From assembly GCA_019843655.1 (NCBI GenBank), contig JACDQD010000002.1, positions 11,741,154-11,805,153 of the forward strand: a stretch of DNA of 64,000 nt. Reading direction: 5' to 3'. The notes under the pieces were generated by a model, which worked only from the letters and a program-made list of their open reading frames with translations, did not search any database and had not been told where the DNA came from. Source of the DNA: Lethocerus indicus. Its lineage: Eukaryota > Arthropoda > Insecta > Hemiptera > Belostomatidae. The position numbers were made by a program, and so were the translations under genes. Positions 11,916-24,646 of this stretch are shown here, piece by piece. Position 1 is the stretch's first letter; the number at the start of each line of letters is the position of its first letter.

Positions 11916-14900
11916 TTAGTCTTTCTTCGATTTATTGTAACTTGTTTTACAAATCAATTTCATGACACTTTTTAATACAAAATGTATTAGATACAATATT
12001 ATTATAGAAACAGTAATTACCGCTCCGAGTACATCGAGGAGCAGATATTGGTACCAGGGCATATGGACAGCGGCAGATTGTAATTTTGGAGCGCCCTTAT
12101 GACGAAGAACGTATTCGACCCAGAACAAAGCAGTTTCTTTTGGCGAACTGATCCTGTCATTATAGTAACTGGACAGTTCCTTCGCTTTCTCTCTAAAACT
12201 AATAAAAACACAAATTAATTCAGTGATTTTTTTCGTCCCCAACCGAAGTGGGCACAATTATGGTAAACGCCGAGCGGGCAAAACAATAACCTGAAAAATA
12301 TAATAGATTTTGAATGAAATAACATTAAGCTGCAAGCTAGAACATAAATCTAGAAGGAAACAATCTGTTATGTGCTGTGTGTTCCTATTTTGTAAATTAT
12401 GTAGAAGCTTTTTTGACTGTATAAACAAGAAAATACTCATCCTGTAAAATAGTCAACGCACTTTGGATTTTCAAGGACTGTCATGATTGATTCTCGTACT
12501 GATATTTCTGTAATATTTCCAAAATCCAGCCTGACGCCCGCCCCAGAAGTTATAACAGCGGCGGCGTTTAGCTCTTGGTCTCCGTAAATAGGTATGTTAA
12601 CAGTAGGAATGCCGTATTTGACTGCTTCTATAATTCCCAGAAGTCCGGAATGTGAAATATAAAGCACGACGTTCGGGTGGGCTGTAACAATAAATCAAAA
12701 TTTTAATTTAACGTATAATTTGCCTTGTCAAATCATTAATTTCTGACATGGTTCTATAAGGAAAGGAAGGTCAAGAAATTAGGAAGCCAATTCAACATAT
12801 CCTTGATACTGATCTTCTGGTCCGGTCAGCCAGAGAATTTATTTCGAGGCATAATAAATTAAGAAAGCTAATGACCTCGCCGAAGGACTTTAACACATTT
12901 CGGAAATCGTCTGAACGCCTTTTCACCCCGAGACAATTCGCAGGTCGTGTTTTTCCCTAGCAATCACTGTCTGTGGAGAAATGTGTTAAGACTTTCCCTC
13001 TGCGAGGTTCATTTTACCGTCAGTAGACATCAGTGGTTGCCTCCATGGTGTTTTGCTCGGAAACGATGCGACATTAGCCCACGATTTAAATGAAATAAAG
13101 GAATAGAAAGATCCAATTATCTTTTTATATCTCAAGCAAGAGAAGCGCAAATCTACTGATGATAGTGTACAGTTTGTCTACTTATTCGCTTTATTTTATA
13201 TGGAACGAAGATTACAACAAATATATGTAAAATTAACGAAAAATAAACGATTACCCAAAATATCGGCTTGTGGAAACCAATTCGATATGTGGACATTAGC
13301 CGGCTTCCCGGGCAAGTTCTCGTCTTCCCATTTCCAGAGCACGGTTTGATTTAGCCCCTTGAACACATTCATGAAAGCCTCGGTCTTTTCCTTCCTCAGA
13401 GTAGCTCCTCTTAGCATCGAGCCCATCGTAAAATAGATAACTCCCTCCTTCGATTCGTTCAGAAGTTTTTCCAGGCTCTGAAGAATATTTTAAAGTGAGA
13501 CAATACAATGAAGTAGTAATACAATACGACTCTGTAATATTAAAAGAATGTTTCATAAACGGGGTGGACAGTAACTGGACCTCCTAACCTCGTTAGGTCA
13601 TTTACATTACACAGCCGTGTCTTCATTTTTAGGTTTTTGGGGTGAGACGCTAACTATGACTACGAATGGGCCTAATGATCGTCTAAAGCGCACTGAATGT
13701 CCTAGCAGACATTCTGTGATAATATAATTTCATTTCTAATGACACTCCAATAAAATATAAACACATATAGTAAATAAATACCGGATAGGATTTCTAGGAA
13801 TTTTTTGAATATCATTAACTGTTTAACCAGGTGCACTTTGAAAGAAACTAAAATGATGATCCTCTTCAACGGTCTAATGTGACCAGGGCCGTCCAAGGTC
13901 TTATAGCTGTATGATAAGATTGTCGATGTTTGCTAATATTAGATAAAACAAACAGGCGCCCATCCCTTAAGCCCATCTACTGAGTAGAGATTATGAAGGA
14001 TTTTTATTTAATTCTTTAAACAAACTTTACGTTAGTGTCCGTATTGAATTCCTGATCAATATATGTTATTGATTTTTTTTATTCTTAATGTATTGTCGAA
14101 TACAGCTTCTCATTGACTAAATTGAGAGTAATTATTAATTAAATATTTCTCGCGAACAATGTAATTTATTTACAACTGCGACAATTCTACCGGTCGTCGA
14201 AGTGGTATTATCATATTTGCTCGAATTTTGTTGTTCAAACCTAAGAAATATAAAAGTGATGTGCCGCCAGTTAAATTCTGAAGGAATGCAATACTCGAGA
14301 ATACGTAACTAATGCTTAACTGCTGCTTAAGTACAGTTAAGTGAGCATTAACTCACTCTCAATATTTGTCTCAATCTCGACATTCTAAAAAATATACGAA
14401 TTCACGGGGTTTTTGTTCATTAACCCTGTTGCTTTGTTTAATGCATGAACGTTTTTTAAAGAAACAAATACTATTAATTTAGAATACCTGAATTCTTATC
14501 CTTAAAAACTAAACACCATCCCGCTGTAAAAGGGGAGCTTCGATTCCCAATAAGCAATCAAAACGCCGCAGTGGCCCAAACCAGAAAATTCTTCAATTAA
14601 TCACAGGCATTTCTCTTCTGTATTGTAATAAATTAATATGGCTTACAGTACTCGTAGTGGGATGTGAAATCTCTAAAATGATTTATGATTGTACGTCTCT
14701 TCAGTTCGCAGAGAAAGTACCAAGCCGAAAGGATGTTGTAAGTTACGAGAGTCAAAGGTCAAATGAGTTTTCAAGGAAGCGTCGGCAGGATCGTTTGATA
14801 ACAAACTTTTTCAGCCAAGTGGAATAAATACGGATACCTCCCCTTCAAGTTATATACCGCGCCATATAAGTAATAGTGTTTGGTTAACCGAAATTACAAC

Positions 14901-17059
14901 AATTTTTTAAATTCAAATTAATCCTTTATGCAATGTTTTAAGTTTTTATTTTTTCTGGTAAAATGGGATTCATTTTAAATCATTAATTACATACGTCAAT
15001 AATAACAATATAGAGATTCAAAAATCTAATATGCAATTGAATTAACAGAAATATTAATGACTATTGTGTATGAGCAACTTTCATGTTAATTACGTAAAGT
15101 CTGTGGAATTATCAATCCGAAATTGAAGCCAGTCGAAGTTTCAGCAAAATAACCTTCATTAATCTAATTAACCTCGCTAACTTTACCGAGGTTCAATTGC
15201 ATGATAATTTAACCTCCCAAAATTTTCACGAGCTATCGCGGTCTATATTTGCATTCAAGGTCTAATTTATCTTTAGAAACTGTGGCGCCCGTAGTCAACT
15301 TGCGTGAGTGCGTCAACCGAGCAACAATGATGACAGTCGATAGGGAGTAGTTGTGCACTTAATCATGACCTGCCGATAAAAATGTAATCTTTTAAGAAAT
15401 AACATTTGTTAATAGTGCCAACAAAAGACTATATTGCTATATTGAATGGACAAATGTTCAGATATTTTAGTAGGTCTCATCGTGAAATAGATTACATCGA
15501 TTATTTTATTATAAATTTATTATTTCGTTTACGCGAAATTATTTTAACATATTCTTAATCTTTTCCCAGTATCCAAATAGCAGTATCCATTGACTCATAC
15601 GGGAACATTTAATCGAAACCCACTAGAATAATGTTGAATTTCATTGTAGAATAAAAACTGTCTCGAATTTTTTTAAACATATTATCTCTGTATTGTTTTC
15701 TTTTCCCAAGTGCTTATATAGCGCAATTGGCTTGTCGCCGCTATGTTTCTGTATTGTTTAATTAACACAGTCTGTGTTCGAACAATTCAACAATGGTATC
15801 AGAGGTTTATATTAAGAATTTTGCACTGTGGCAAGAGCCTCAGGTTGTTGCATATTTTCTTTAATATTGAACGAGGTTTCCCAATTGGAACCACCAGGAG
15901 TAGTTTGTATGTTGTACTGGCCCCGGGAGATATGGACTAATCCCAAGTACCAGAGTAGAGGTTCTGTTCACAGGAGTGTTGACATAAGCGGTAGTCTTTA
16001 TGGTGGATTTTCATAACCGCGTGGATTTCGTGAACTATTGAGCCTTGTGGAGTAAAATGAAAATAAAACATTCACAGTGCCCGAATACTATCGATGGGAT
16101 GAGAACAAGTGACACGTGTACAAATACTGATTGTGAAAGGAGGAGGGGTCGAGCGAATACGATCTTATTCTCTACCGGATCTTTCGAAGGATGTGTCGCC
16201 ATAAAAAATTGCAATAATTATTTACCTCGGGTAATTTTTGAGGAGGGTTCATGTGGATGCCTCCCACTTCGACGTAGGCCGGCACCAGGGGTCGCACTTT
16301 GTTCAGGCTGAAATGGGAATTGACGAGGAGCAGGCTCATGTTCTTGGCGATCTCCGAGAGGGGCGGCAGAGGGCCCAAGTATTTTTCGGCCAGCCTCTGG
16401 GCGTAGGGCTCGAAAATCCACGAATAGACCAATTTGGAAGTCCAGACGTTGAGGGCGTTCTTGGCCCTCCCCACAAAATCCATCCTGTCGCTGGAGGCCA
16501 TGAAGGCGGCCGGAATGTACGAGGGTAAATCGGGATTGGCAAACCTGGAGTTGCCCCATGGAAGGCCCACGGAAGAGCTAATTCCGATGAAGGGAACTCC
16601 CAGCTTGTACACCAGACCGAGGAAAGCGTCCGTGTTGAACGTTTCGACTATGGCCAGGTCGAATTTTTCCTCCGTCAAACGTAGGACTTGGGGAGCTCGG
16701 AACACCGGCTCGTAGAACTCCAAGAAGTAGTAGAGCTGACGTACGTTAGTGTAATAGTTGGAGGGTTCGCGCTCGAAAAATTCGAAGTCGACTCTGTTGT
16801 TGTGGTCCGGGACGAGCCCCTCCAGGCTGACGTCTCGGTAGTTCTTCAAGGGCAGCTTCCTCGGGAAGTGACTGACGACGACGACCTCGTGGCCCTCGGC
16901 GGCGAGGTTCTCCATGAGCGGGCGGAAGACGGCGAAGTGGCTGCCGCCGGGATAGGGGAAGATGCCCAGTATTGTCGCCGGGAGAACGCCCCCCGTTAGG
17001 GCCGTCACTATCAGCGCCGACGTCACTAGGGCCCTCGGAGGGCTCCCGCGACAGACCAT
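11916..17059 (-). CDS. UDP-glycosyltransferase (UGT), microsomal
   Basis: Four exons: 17059-16226, 13477-13255, 12681-12462 and 12192-11916. All have GT/AG junctions in phase, giving 517 residues, the normal insect UGT length. UGTs add a sugar from UDP-sugar to small lipophilic compounds at the ER lumen face, which aids detoxification, pigmentation and odorant clearance. Visible features: a hydrophobic signal peptide (residues 1 to about 28), the acceptor-site FPYPGGSH with the likely catalytic His41, FETFN-type acceptor domain text, and a donor-binding signature WFPQADIL-AHPNV followed by SHSG (363-365) and PIYGDQ (Asp387, Gln388). Near the end are a transmembrane helix (LLLDVLGAVITVSIIIL) and a tail ending KSKKD, with Lys at -3 and -5 like a KxKxx ER-retrieval signal. 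Most family members have HGG where this has HSG. Exon 1 is strikingly GC-rich compared with the other exons. The exon 3 donor (GTGCGT) is the least certain junction, but it preserves phase. Confidence 0.9.
12870..13013. repeat. Inverted repeat (MITE- or hairpin-like) in UGT intron 2
   Basis: The arm at 12870-12900 (AATGACCTCGCCGAAGGACT and onwards to ACACATTT) is the imperfect reverse complement of 12979-13013 (AAATGTGTTAAGACTTTCCC to GAGGTTCATT). About 78 bp separate the arms. No transposase is present. This could be a small foldback element or chance structure. Confidence 0.45.
13478..16225 (-). other. UGT intron 1
   Basis: A 2.7 kb intron between the GC-rich first exon and exon 2. Short open frames in it show no family resemblance. 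I see no further exon or clear mobile element. Confidence 0.5.
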
Positions 17060-18173
17060 GCCGCCAGCTTATAGACCACTAGATTTTTGCAGGCTCCGCT
17101 CCCCACTTCCGTCCCCCACCACCGTCCCTTCTTAACCTCCTTTCAATTGGGCACTACTACTATCTCTTAAATAAACACCACCGCTATTTACATTTAACCA
17201 AACGCGGACCCTGCTCTTATCTTTCTTCGAAAAAAGGTTTTCTAGCCATTTACAAAAAATTCACTACGTAGTTCTTAGCCTGCAATAGTAAACGATTAGT
17301 ATCAGAAAACTGTATATCCGAACGATCTAGTGCCCTCGTGAACTACGTTGAGAGATTTTTGACTTTGCCGGAAAGAATCTATAAGTGTCTTTGTGATATT
17401 ATCGAAACGAAGCTGTCGGGTTTATAGATGCTTTGGGATAGTCATTCCTATCAGATGACTCAGATTCCAAATAGCCGATATCTGTAAATCCATTCGCGTG
17501 TTCTATCGCTGCAACCGTATCTGTATATGTTGCTTCGTTAACAGGTATCGAAAACGATACGTGTTGACGAGCCGTCTATTCTATTTATGAACAAGCGTTC
17601 GGAAATAGTCATATACCATGGCAGGCTTGTTTTTCTCCTAGAAGATACTCGCGAATATTTGATGCGTCGCCAAGTGGAACGCCCAATAGAAAGGAGGGCG
17701 GGAAGAGGATACAAACATATTCTGTCTATATTTGTTATATCACATTTAATCGAATATTTTAATGTAGCGAAAACTCTCAATTGCAGTATTCATTATAATA
17801 GCGATGGACGGGTAATATAGTCGAAACTATTACATTAATAAGGTTGCGGCTATAATGATTAATACTCGATTAGCAATAGATAGAGAATACCGCATCAACA
17901 TCAACGCCATGAATGTTCACATTAATCATTCAAAGAATAAATGGCCAATAATTGTTATTCGAAATGCTTTAATTTCCCTTATTCATTACGCCGAGTAGAA
18001 TCTTATTAGAAAAAAAGTTCGTCCGAATTCATCTTCAATGGGAGAGTAAACTGACAAATGTCTAAACCAAAATGTACAAACAATTAACATATATTCCGCG
18101 TTGATTAACGCTTGTTCTATAACTACATTATCCGCATTATCCGCTTCAGGCTATTAAAAAGAGGATATACGAT
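17060..18173. other. Upstream region of the UGT gene
   Basis: Non-coding interval, expected to hold the UGT promoter and 5' UTR. The sequence next to the start codon is GC-rich and then becomes AT-rich. No TATA box or recognisable operator is evident, and the open frames are short and unrecognised. A small TTATCCGC repeat lies near 18128-18143. Confidence 0.4.
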
Positions 18174-19462
18174 AAGCGGTTTATCGGGAGATGGCCTGTG
18201 CGAATATATTATTAGAGTGTGATATCACGTTAATCACGAGATATTATTCGGTAATCTCACATAGCCAGGAGCCACTGGCACCAATCAAGGTCCAATGACG
18301 GAAAACCACCGGCAATGTGACCCATACAAAGCCTTGACAATTTCCTGATACTTTTGTTTCAAGTTGAAGTCCATGATATTACCGATTGTAATTAAATTAC
18401 ATCGTAATTTTAATGATCCACTCTACAGACTGTTTGAAAGCAAAATTTTTACTCGCTGCCAACCAGACTGGAGAACCGGCACACTCCCGCCAATAAATAT
18501 TAACTATTTTGTCGTAAAAGTCCGGCAGACAAGTCCTGTACATATTGCGAATTAACGAAGAAGCTAATTTATCCGCGCTCAAGGCTAACCGTAGCCAGAC
18601 AATGATTTGACCGACGACTGGAGGCTGACTCAAAACCTCGTTTCACTTGCAATTGGAGGCGATCACGGAGTGACCAAACCTGGTTCGGCCTTCACCCATA
18701 ACTCCAATGTTTTTTTATTACAAATAAAAACGTTTTAGATTAAATTTCTGCAGGTTTTCTTACTGTAAGCAATATTGTAGAATAGGATAAATATCACCAA
18801 ACAGGCATTGAATATGAGCCATATCCTAAATTATATATCTTTGCTAATGTAACCCGGAGGACAGGGTTAATTTTTGGTGTTCTGTGTAAGGGAATAAATT
18901 GACGGCCGGGAGAAAACCCGTTACTTAGCGTCGGACGTGAAAAAGAGAGGGATCCACCAGGTATAATCTGAAGGACACCGCCTGCATATAATTCTCCCGT
19001 AAGAATCCCACGGGTTTTTCGGAAGAACTAAGCCCCGCAACGGCCAAACCCTGCGGTCCCTTTCGGGTGAATCCCTCCACCTGCCCCCTACGGGCTTGCA
19101 CTAATAATTTTGAATACTTGAAAACACTAGTTTATTTACAGTAATAGGCACATTGTATTGTGGAGCTTGCTTGTTTTGTCGTTGCTTGGTGACTCAAGCC
19201 TAAAGTGCGAATGAAATACAAGCAGAATTATAACATAGGTTGTTATTAACAAATAGTATTCTCCAATGACTTGAACAGTCACGCTCTCTGGTAGTGGCCT
19301 TTCTGAGTCAAATAACCAGAATTGAGAAACCTTCGGAAAAAAAGTTGTTCTTATATTTATATCGTATATTTTAATTACTTTGGAAGAATTTGTTTGACAA
19401 GATTGAATTATTTTGACGAACTCAATAACCAATGTTCCTTATATACGGATATAAATAAATAA

Positions 19463-19520
<58 letters not shown>

Positions 19521-20812
19521 ATATACGTATATTTCATCCGATATCTATTAGCAATTTTGTAAATATTCAAATGTTGTACATCTAACCACGGGTACTATGC
19601 AGGTCCCCAAATATTGTTTAGCGCCGTGCACATTGTCCACGTTTGGAATAGACTGGTCTAATTTGTTGAAGATAAAAATGTGAAATGTGGAAACGCGGAA
19701 TATGCCCCTCCCCACACACATAACTGGCTTAAGAGAGGGGGTCGTAGCATTGACAAGTATATTAAATTAACATCCTGAATTTCAGTTCTACTTTAAACTT
19801 CGGATAGAAGATAACCGTGGTTCAGCTTCTGTTAGCTTGAAAATTACAGGTGAGGCGAAAATTTTAAATAAAATCCTATCGTATTTCACGTACCTCTAAG
19901 GCAATAGGTGAGCAGTTAGTTAAGTTCTTCATAATATCGAGTTGTATTTAGAATTTAGATATAGACTTCCTGATTTTGACGGTAATGCGGCGTTTATGAA
20001 GATTTTCTAATAATTTGGACGGCCTGTTTTGAAATTCTTAAATCACCTCAAACACCAAGAAAAGGGAATGTTTTTTTTTGTTTTTTATCCCTTCACTTTT
20101 CTGACAACTCATTCTTGAAATGTATTTCGGAACTTCGGTATGATTTCTTCTTCTTCTTCCCTTAGATTACGGTGGAATCCTTCCACTCATCTTTGTTAGG
20201 TATACTTATATTCATACCCGAGCAAGGCGTCCTACCCCATTGTGAAAATTGAGTATAAATTTACGAATATCTTTATTTCTGTAAATGTATAATTCATTTT
20301 TTATCTTATACATAAGCATTACAATTTATATACTTTTTTATGCATTTTTATTTTTCGCTACCCTGAAGATTAACGGCAAAAAGTTTAACGATCTTTAAAC
20401 AAACAACTTTAAACTCTATGAAGCAGAGAAATTTTGATAACAATGTTTATATGTCTTAATAAGAAAATGGACTAAAGTAAAAGATAGCTTAGAAACAGCC
20501 GAACTAAATGGTAATGGTTATGTTAAAAAGTTATTCGTGCTTTATTAATTAAAAAATATATAGAGTCAATAAGTAAGGAATGAAATTTGAAATCGATGAT
20601 TTCTCGATATCAGTTATGACCAATCGACAGGTTTCGGCTGTTCGCCATCTTTAGGAGCGGTGTAACTCACTTAGGCGCTTTGGATGTTTTTTGGGCATCC
20701 TCACTGCACTGTTACTGTCACTTGTAAGGCGATGTTGTTTATCGCATATGGACTAGGAGGGATATTCTTAATCGGCTTAAGTTTTTATGGGGAAATGTAC
20801 TTAACTAAAGTT
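18174..20812. repeat. Unit 1 of a large imperfect tandem duplication
   Basis: The unit begins AAGCGGTTTATCGGGAG and ends AATGTACTTAACTAAAGTT. The same beginning and end recur for unit 2, which starts immediately after it. Shared blocks in order: 18420-18660 (matching 21145-21385), 18720-19440 (matching 22115-22860), a (TA)n tract at about 19455-19515, and 19525-20810 (matching 23195-24667). Identity is high by eye, with scattered substitutions. Unit 1 lacks about 700 bp present in unit 2 (21395-22110) and lacks the AT/TG microsatellite at 24470. The unit includes a GC-richer block near 18850-19100 and a diverged copy of the hammerhead-like repeat at 20625-20770. Confidence 0.8.
19451..19516. 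repeat. (TA)n microsatellite, unit 1
   Basis: Uninterrupted TA dinucleotide run after a short (AAAT)n stretch, at the position corresponding to the TA run of unit 2. Confidence 0.9.
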
Positions 20813-23128
20813 AAGCGGTTTATCGGGAGGTGGCCTGTGCGAATATATTATTAGAGAGTGATATCACGTGAAACAAAGCTCACAACCCTTATATAACCCC
20901 TCTGCCACGAAGGTCTATGAAATAATAAAAAACTTTATCCTATACAACTTTACTTGCGGTAGCCTGCATCTGCTTCATTTACACATAATAGCTGTAATGT
21001 GACCCATTAAAGCCTTGACGCTCTCCTGATACTTTTTTCAAGTTGAAGTCAATGATATTACCGATTGGATCTATCGGTAATTCCAAAGCGCAATCTACGC
21101 ATGATTAATCGAAGGGTGAATAAATTCTATTCGTAATTTTAATGATCCACTCCACAGACTGTTTGAAAGCAAAATTTTTACTCGCTGCCAACCAGACTGG
21201 AGAACCGGCACACTCCCGCCAATAAATATTAACTATTTTGTCGTAAAAGTCCGGCAGACAAGTCCTGTACATATTGCGAATTAACGAAGAAGCTAATTTA
21301 TCCGCGCTCAAGGCTAACAGTAGCCAGACAATGATTTGACCGACGACTGCAGGCTGACTCAAAACCTCGTTTCACTTGCAATTGGATGCGATCACGGAGC
21401 GTTACGTAACATTTCGCGCCAACAAGTGAATTATATATAGCACACTTTATAGAGACGATATGAGTCGACCATCGAAAACAACTTCTCTAGGCTGATTTTA
21501 TTCTTCCTTTGAATAGAATTTTTGTTGCATTATACCGATTTTCTAATTTTCCGACCACTGGCCTTGATCGGACTCTGGTAGTGACCACATCTGGTTCGGC
21601 CTTCACCCATAATTCGTCACGCTTATAAATTATATCCATGTAATTCTTGATGAATGCAAATATTTGAAACGCCCTATGAAAGATACAGAAACATTGATTG
21701 TGGCGATGTTGGGAAACAATGAGAGGCCCATAAAAGAGGCGTAGTACCAGAACGTAATGGTCAATGTATCGGGAAGCTGAAGGCAAAAAGGAGACCAGTA
21801 GACTAGAAAAATAATACTTAGGACTGGAAAAACAGAAATAAGACTAGAAGTGCGGAACGATAAAGTCCAACAGTAATAAAAGTGAATGAGAGTATTTGGT
21901 GCTTGACTAGAAAATCGAGAAAAAAAAGCTGTAAATGTAGAAAAGATATTTGAGGGAAAAAACCAATCACTACTATCTTTGCAGAAGTCGACGATGTCCA
22001 TAAAGAAAAAAAGGTAATCACGCGAAAAACATATTTTATAAATAATTTTATATTTCTAATAATATTAATTTTATATTTAGTTCTTAAAACTTCCCAAGTT
22101 GTAAACCAACATGGTTACAAATAAAAACGTTTTAATTAAATTTCTGCAGGTTTTTTTTACTGTAAGCAATATTGTAGAATAGGATAAATATCACCAAACA
22201 GGCATTGAATATGAGCCATATCCTAAATTGTATATCTTTGCTAATGTAACCCGGAGGACCGGGTTAAATTTAATTTTTGGTGTTTTGTGTTAGGATTTAA
22301 GGGAATAAATTGCGTGCCGGGAGAAGACCCGTTACTTAGCGTCGGACGTGAGAAAGAGAGGGATCCACCAGGTATAATCTGAAGGACACCGCCTGCATAT
22401 AATTCTCCCGTAAGAATCCCACAGGTTTTTCGGAAGAACTAAGCCCCGCAACGGCCAAACCCTGCGGTCCCTTTCGGGTGAATCCCTCCACCTGCCCCCT
22501 ACGGGCTTGCACTAATAATTTTGAATACTTGAAAACACTAGTTTATTTACAGTAATAGGCAACATTGTATTGTGGAGCTTGCTTGTTTTGTCGTTGCTTG
22601 GTGACTCAAGCCTAAAGTGCGAATGAAATACAAGCAGAATTATAACATAGGTTGTTATTAACAAATGGTATTCTTCAGGGACTTGAACAGTCACGCTCTC
22701 TGGTAGCGGCCTGGTAGTCAAATAACCAGAATTGAGAAACCTTCGGAAAAAAACTTGTTTTTATATTAACCGTTATTTCTCCTTTTGTTGAAAAGTTTAA
22801 TTACATTGGACGAATTTGTTTGACAAGATTGAATTATCTTGACGAACTCAATAACCAATGTTCCTTTTATTAAATATTACTTTTTATTATTAATTTTTGT
22901 CTTTTATTTTTGTACAATCAACTGCAAATGAGTTATAGATACAAATGTTGAATGTATTTTCCTCGTGATTGTCTCGATAAAAGAAACCGCCCAATGGTGG
23001 CACTTCTCACACATGACCGAGTAATTACGGCTACAGACTAAGGAGATCTCTAGGCCAGTGGCGTTTAAATCGATGGGGGGAACAAAAACCGTGAATCAAG
23101 TGAAATGCTGATAATTCTGAATATTAAC

Positions 23129-23130
<2 letters not shown>

Positions 23131-23195
<65 letters not shown>
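23131..23195. repeat. (TA)n microsatellite, unit 2
   Basis: TA dinucleotide run followed by CGTATATTTCATCCG, the same right flank as in unit 1. Confidence 0.9.
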
Positions 23196-23196
<1 letters not shown>

Positions 23197-24294
23197 GTAT
23201 ATTTCATCCGATATCTATTAGCAATTTTGTAAATATTCAAATGTTGTACATCTAACCACGGGTACTATGCAGGTCCCCAAATATTGTTTAGCGCCGTGCA
23301 CATTGTCCACGTTTGGAATAGACTGGTCTAATTTGTCGAAGATAAAAATGTGAAATGTGGAAACGCGGAATATGCCCCTCCACACACCTAACTGGCTTAA
23401 GAGAGGGGGTCGTAGCATTGACAAGTAGATTATATTAGCATCCTGAATTTCAGTTCTACTTTAAACTTCGGATAGAAGATAACCGTGGTTCAGCTTCTGT
23501 TAACTTGAAAATTACAGGTGAGGCGAAAATTTTAAATAAAATCCTATCGTATTTCACGTACCTCTAAGGCAATAGATGAGCAGTTAGTTGAGTTCTTCAT
23601 AATATCGAGTTGTATTTAGCATTTAGATATAGACTTCGTGATATTGACGGTAATGCGGCGTTTATTAAGATTTTCTAATAATTTGGACGGCCTGTTTTGA
23701 AATTCTTAAATCACCTCAAACACCAAGAAAAGGGAATGTTTTTTTTTGTTTTTTATCCCGTCACTTTTCTGACAACTCATTCTTGAAATGTATTTCGGAA
23801 CTTCGGTATGATTATTTCTTCTTCTTCCCTTAGATTACGGTGGAATCCTCCCCACTCATCTTTGTTAGGTATACTTATATTCATACCCGAGCAAGGCGTC
23901 CTACCCCATTGTGAAAATTGAGTATAAATTTACGAATATCTTTATTTCTGTAAATGTATAATTCATTTTTTATCTTATACATAAGCATTGCAATTTATAT
24001 ACTTTTTTATGCATTTTTATTTTTCGCTACCCTGAAGATTAACTGCAAAAAGTTTAACGAGCTTTAAAGAAACAACTTTAAACTCTATGAAGCAGAGAAA
24101 TTTTTATAACAATGTGTATACGTCTTAATAAGAAAATGGACTAAAGTAAAAGATAGCTTAGAAACAGCCAAACTAAATGGCTATGGTTATTTTAAAAAAA
24201 TTATACGCGCTTTATTAATTAAAAAATAAATAGAGTCAATAAGTAAGGAATGAAATTTGAAATCAATGATTTCTCGATATCAGTTATGACTATG

Positions 24295-24460
24295 CCTGTA
24301 GATTTCATGTGTTCCTGTCTCCTCTCCTTGGCTTGGTCTTTTGCTAGACAGGTTTCGGCTGCTCGCCATCTTCAGTAGCGGTGTGAGTCACTTAGGCGCT
24401 TTGGATGTTTTTTGGGCATCCTCACTGCACTGTCACTGTCACTTGTAAGGCGATGGTTGT
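24295..24460 (-). ncRNA. Repeat copy with hammerhead-ribozyme-like (type I, minimal) core
   Basis: On the minus strand, in order: GCTA (24379-24376), CTGAAGA (24375-24369), T, GGC-GAGCA-GCC hairpin, GAAA (24356-24353), CCTGTC, TAGC (24346-24343). CTGAAGA fits the hammerhead core CUGANGA, GAAA is the second core strand, and GCTA and TAGC pair to form a short stem I. Predicted cleavage would follow the C at 24347. Minimal type I hammerheads with very short stem III are known from Penelope-like retroelements. One deviation is an extra U between CUGANGA and stem II. This is a motif-level prediction; activity is unknown. Confidence 0.4.
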
Positions 24461-24467
24461 CTGATTG

Positions 24468-24469
<2 letters not shown>

Positions 24470-24548
<79 letters not shown>

Positions 24549-24565
24549 CGTGTGCGTGTGCGTGT
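24470..24565. repeat. Compound (AT)n-(TG)n microsatellite
   Basis: An AT run followed by TG and TGCG repeats. It is present in duplication unit 2 only. Confidence 0.9.
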
Positions 24566-24646
24566 CTTGTTATTATGATTTTGGTGGATGTTGTTTATCT
24601 CATATGGACTAGGAGGGATATTCTTAATCGGCTTAAGTTTTTATCT

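Noticed and set aside
14520..14580. TTCGATTCC text resembling a tRNA B box
   Set aside because: No A box or cloverleaf could be built around it.
16238..16999. Plus-strand open frames of about 90-100 codons
   Set aside because: They are antisense shadows of the GC-rich UGT exon 1. The minus-strand frame matches a protein family and these do not.
19136..22721. Minus-strand frames in both duplication units with a hydrophobic ITTYVIILLVFHSHF stretch
   Set aside because: The copies differ by indels and substitutions that change both ends of the frame, and no family is recognised. Probably chance.
24412..24612. Open frame with a long run of alternating Tyr-Ile codons (also at 51234-51501)
   Set aside because: It is a translation of (TA)n and (TG)n microsatellites, not a gene.
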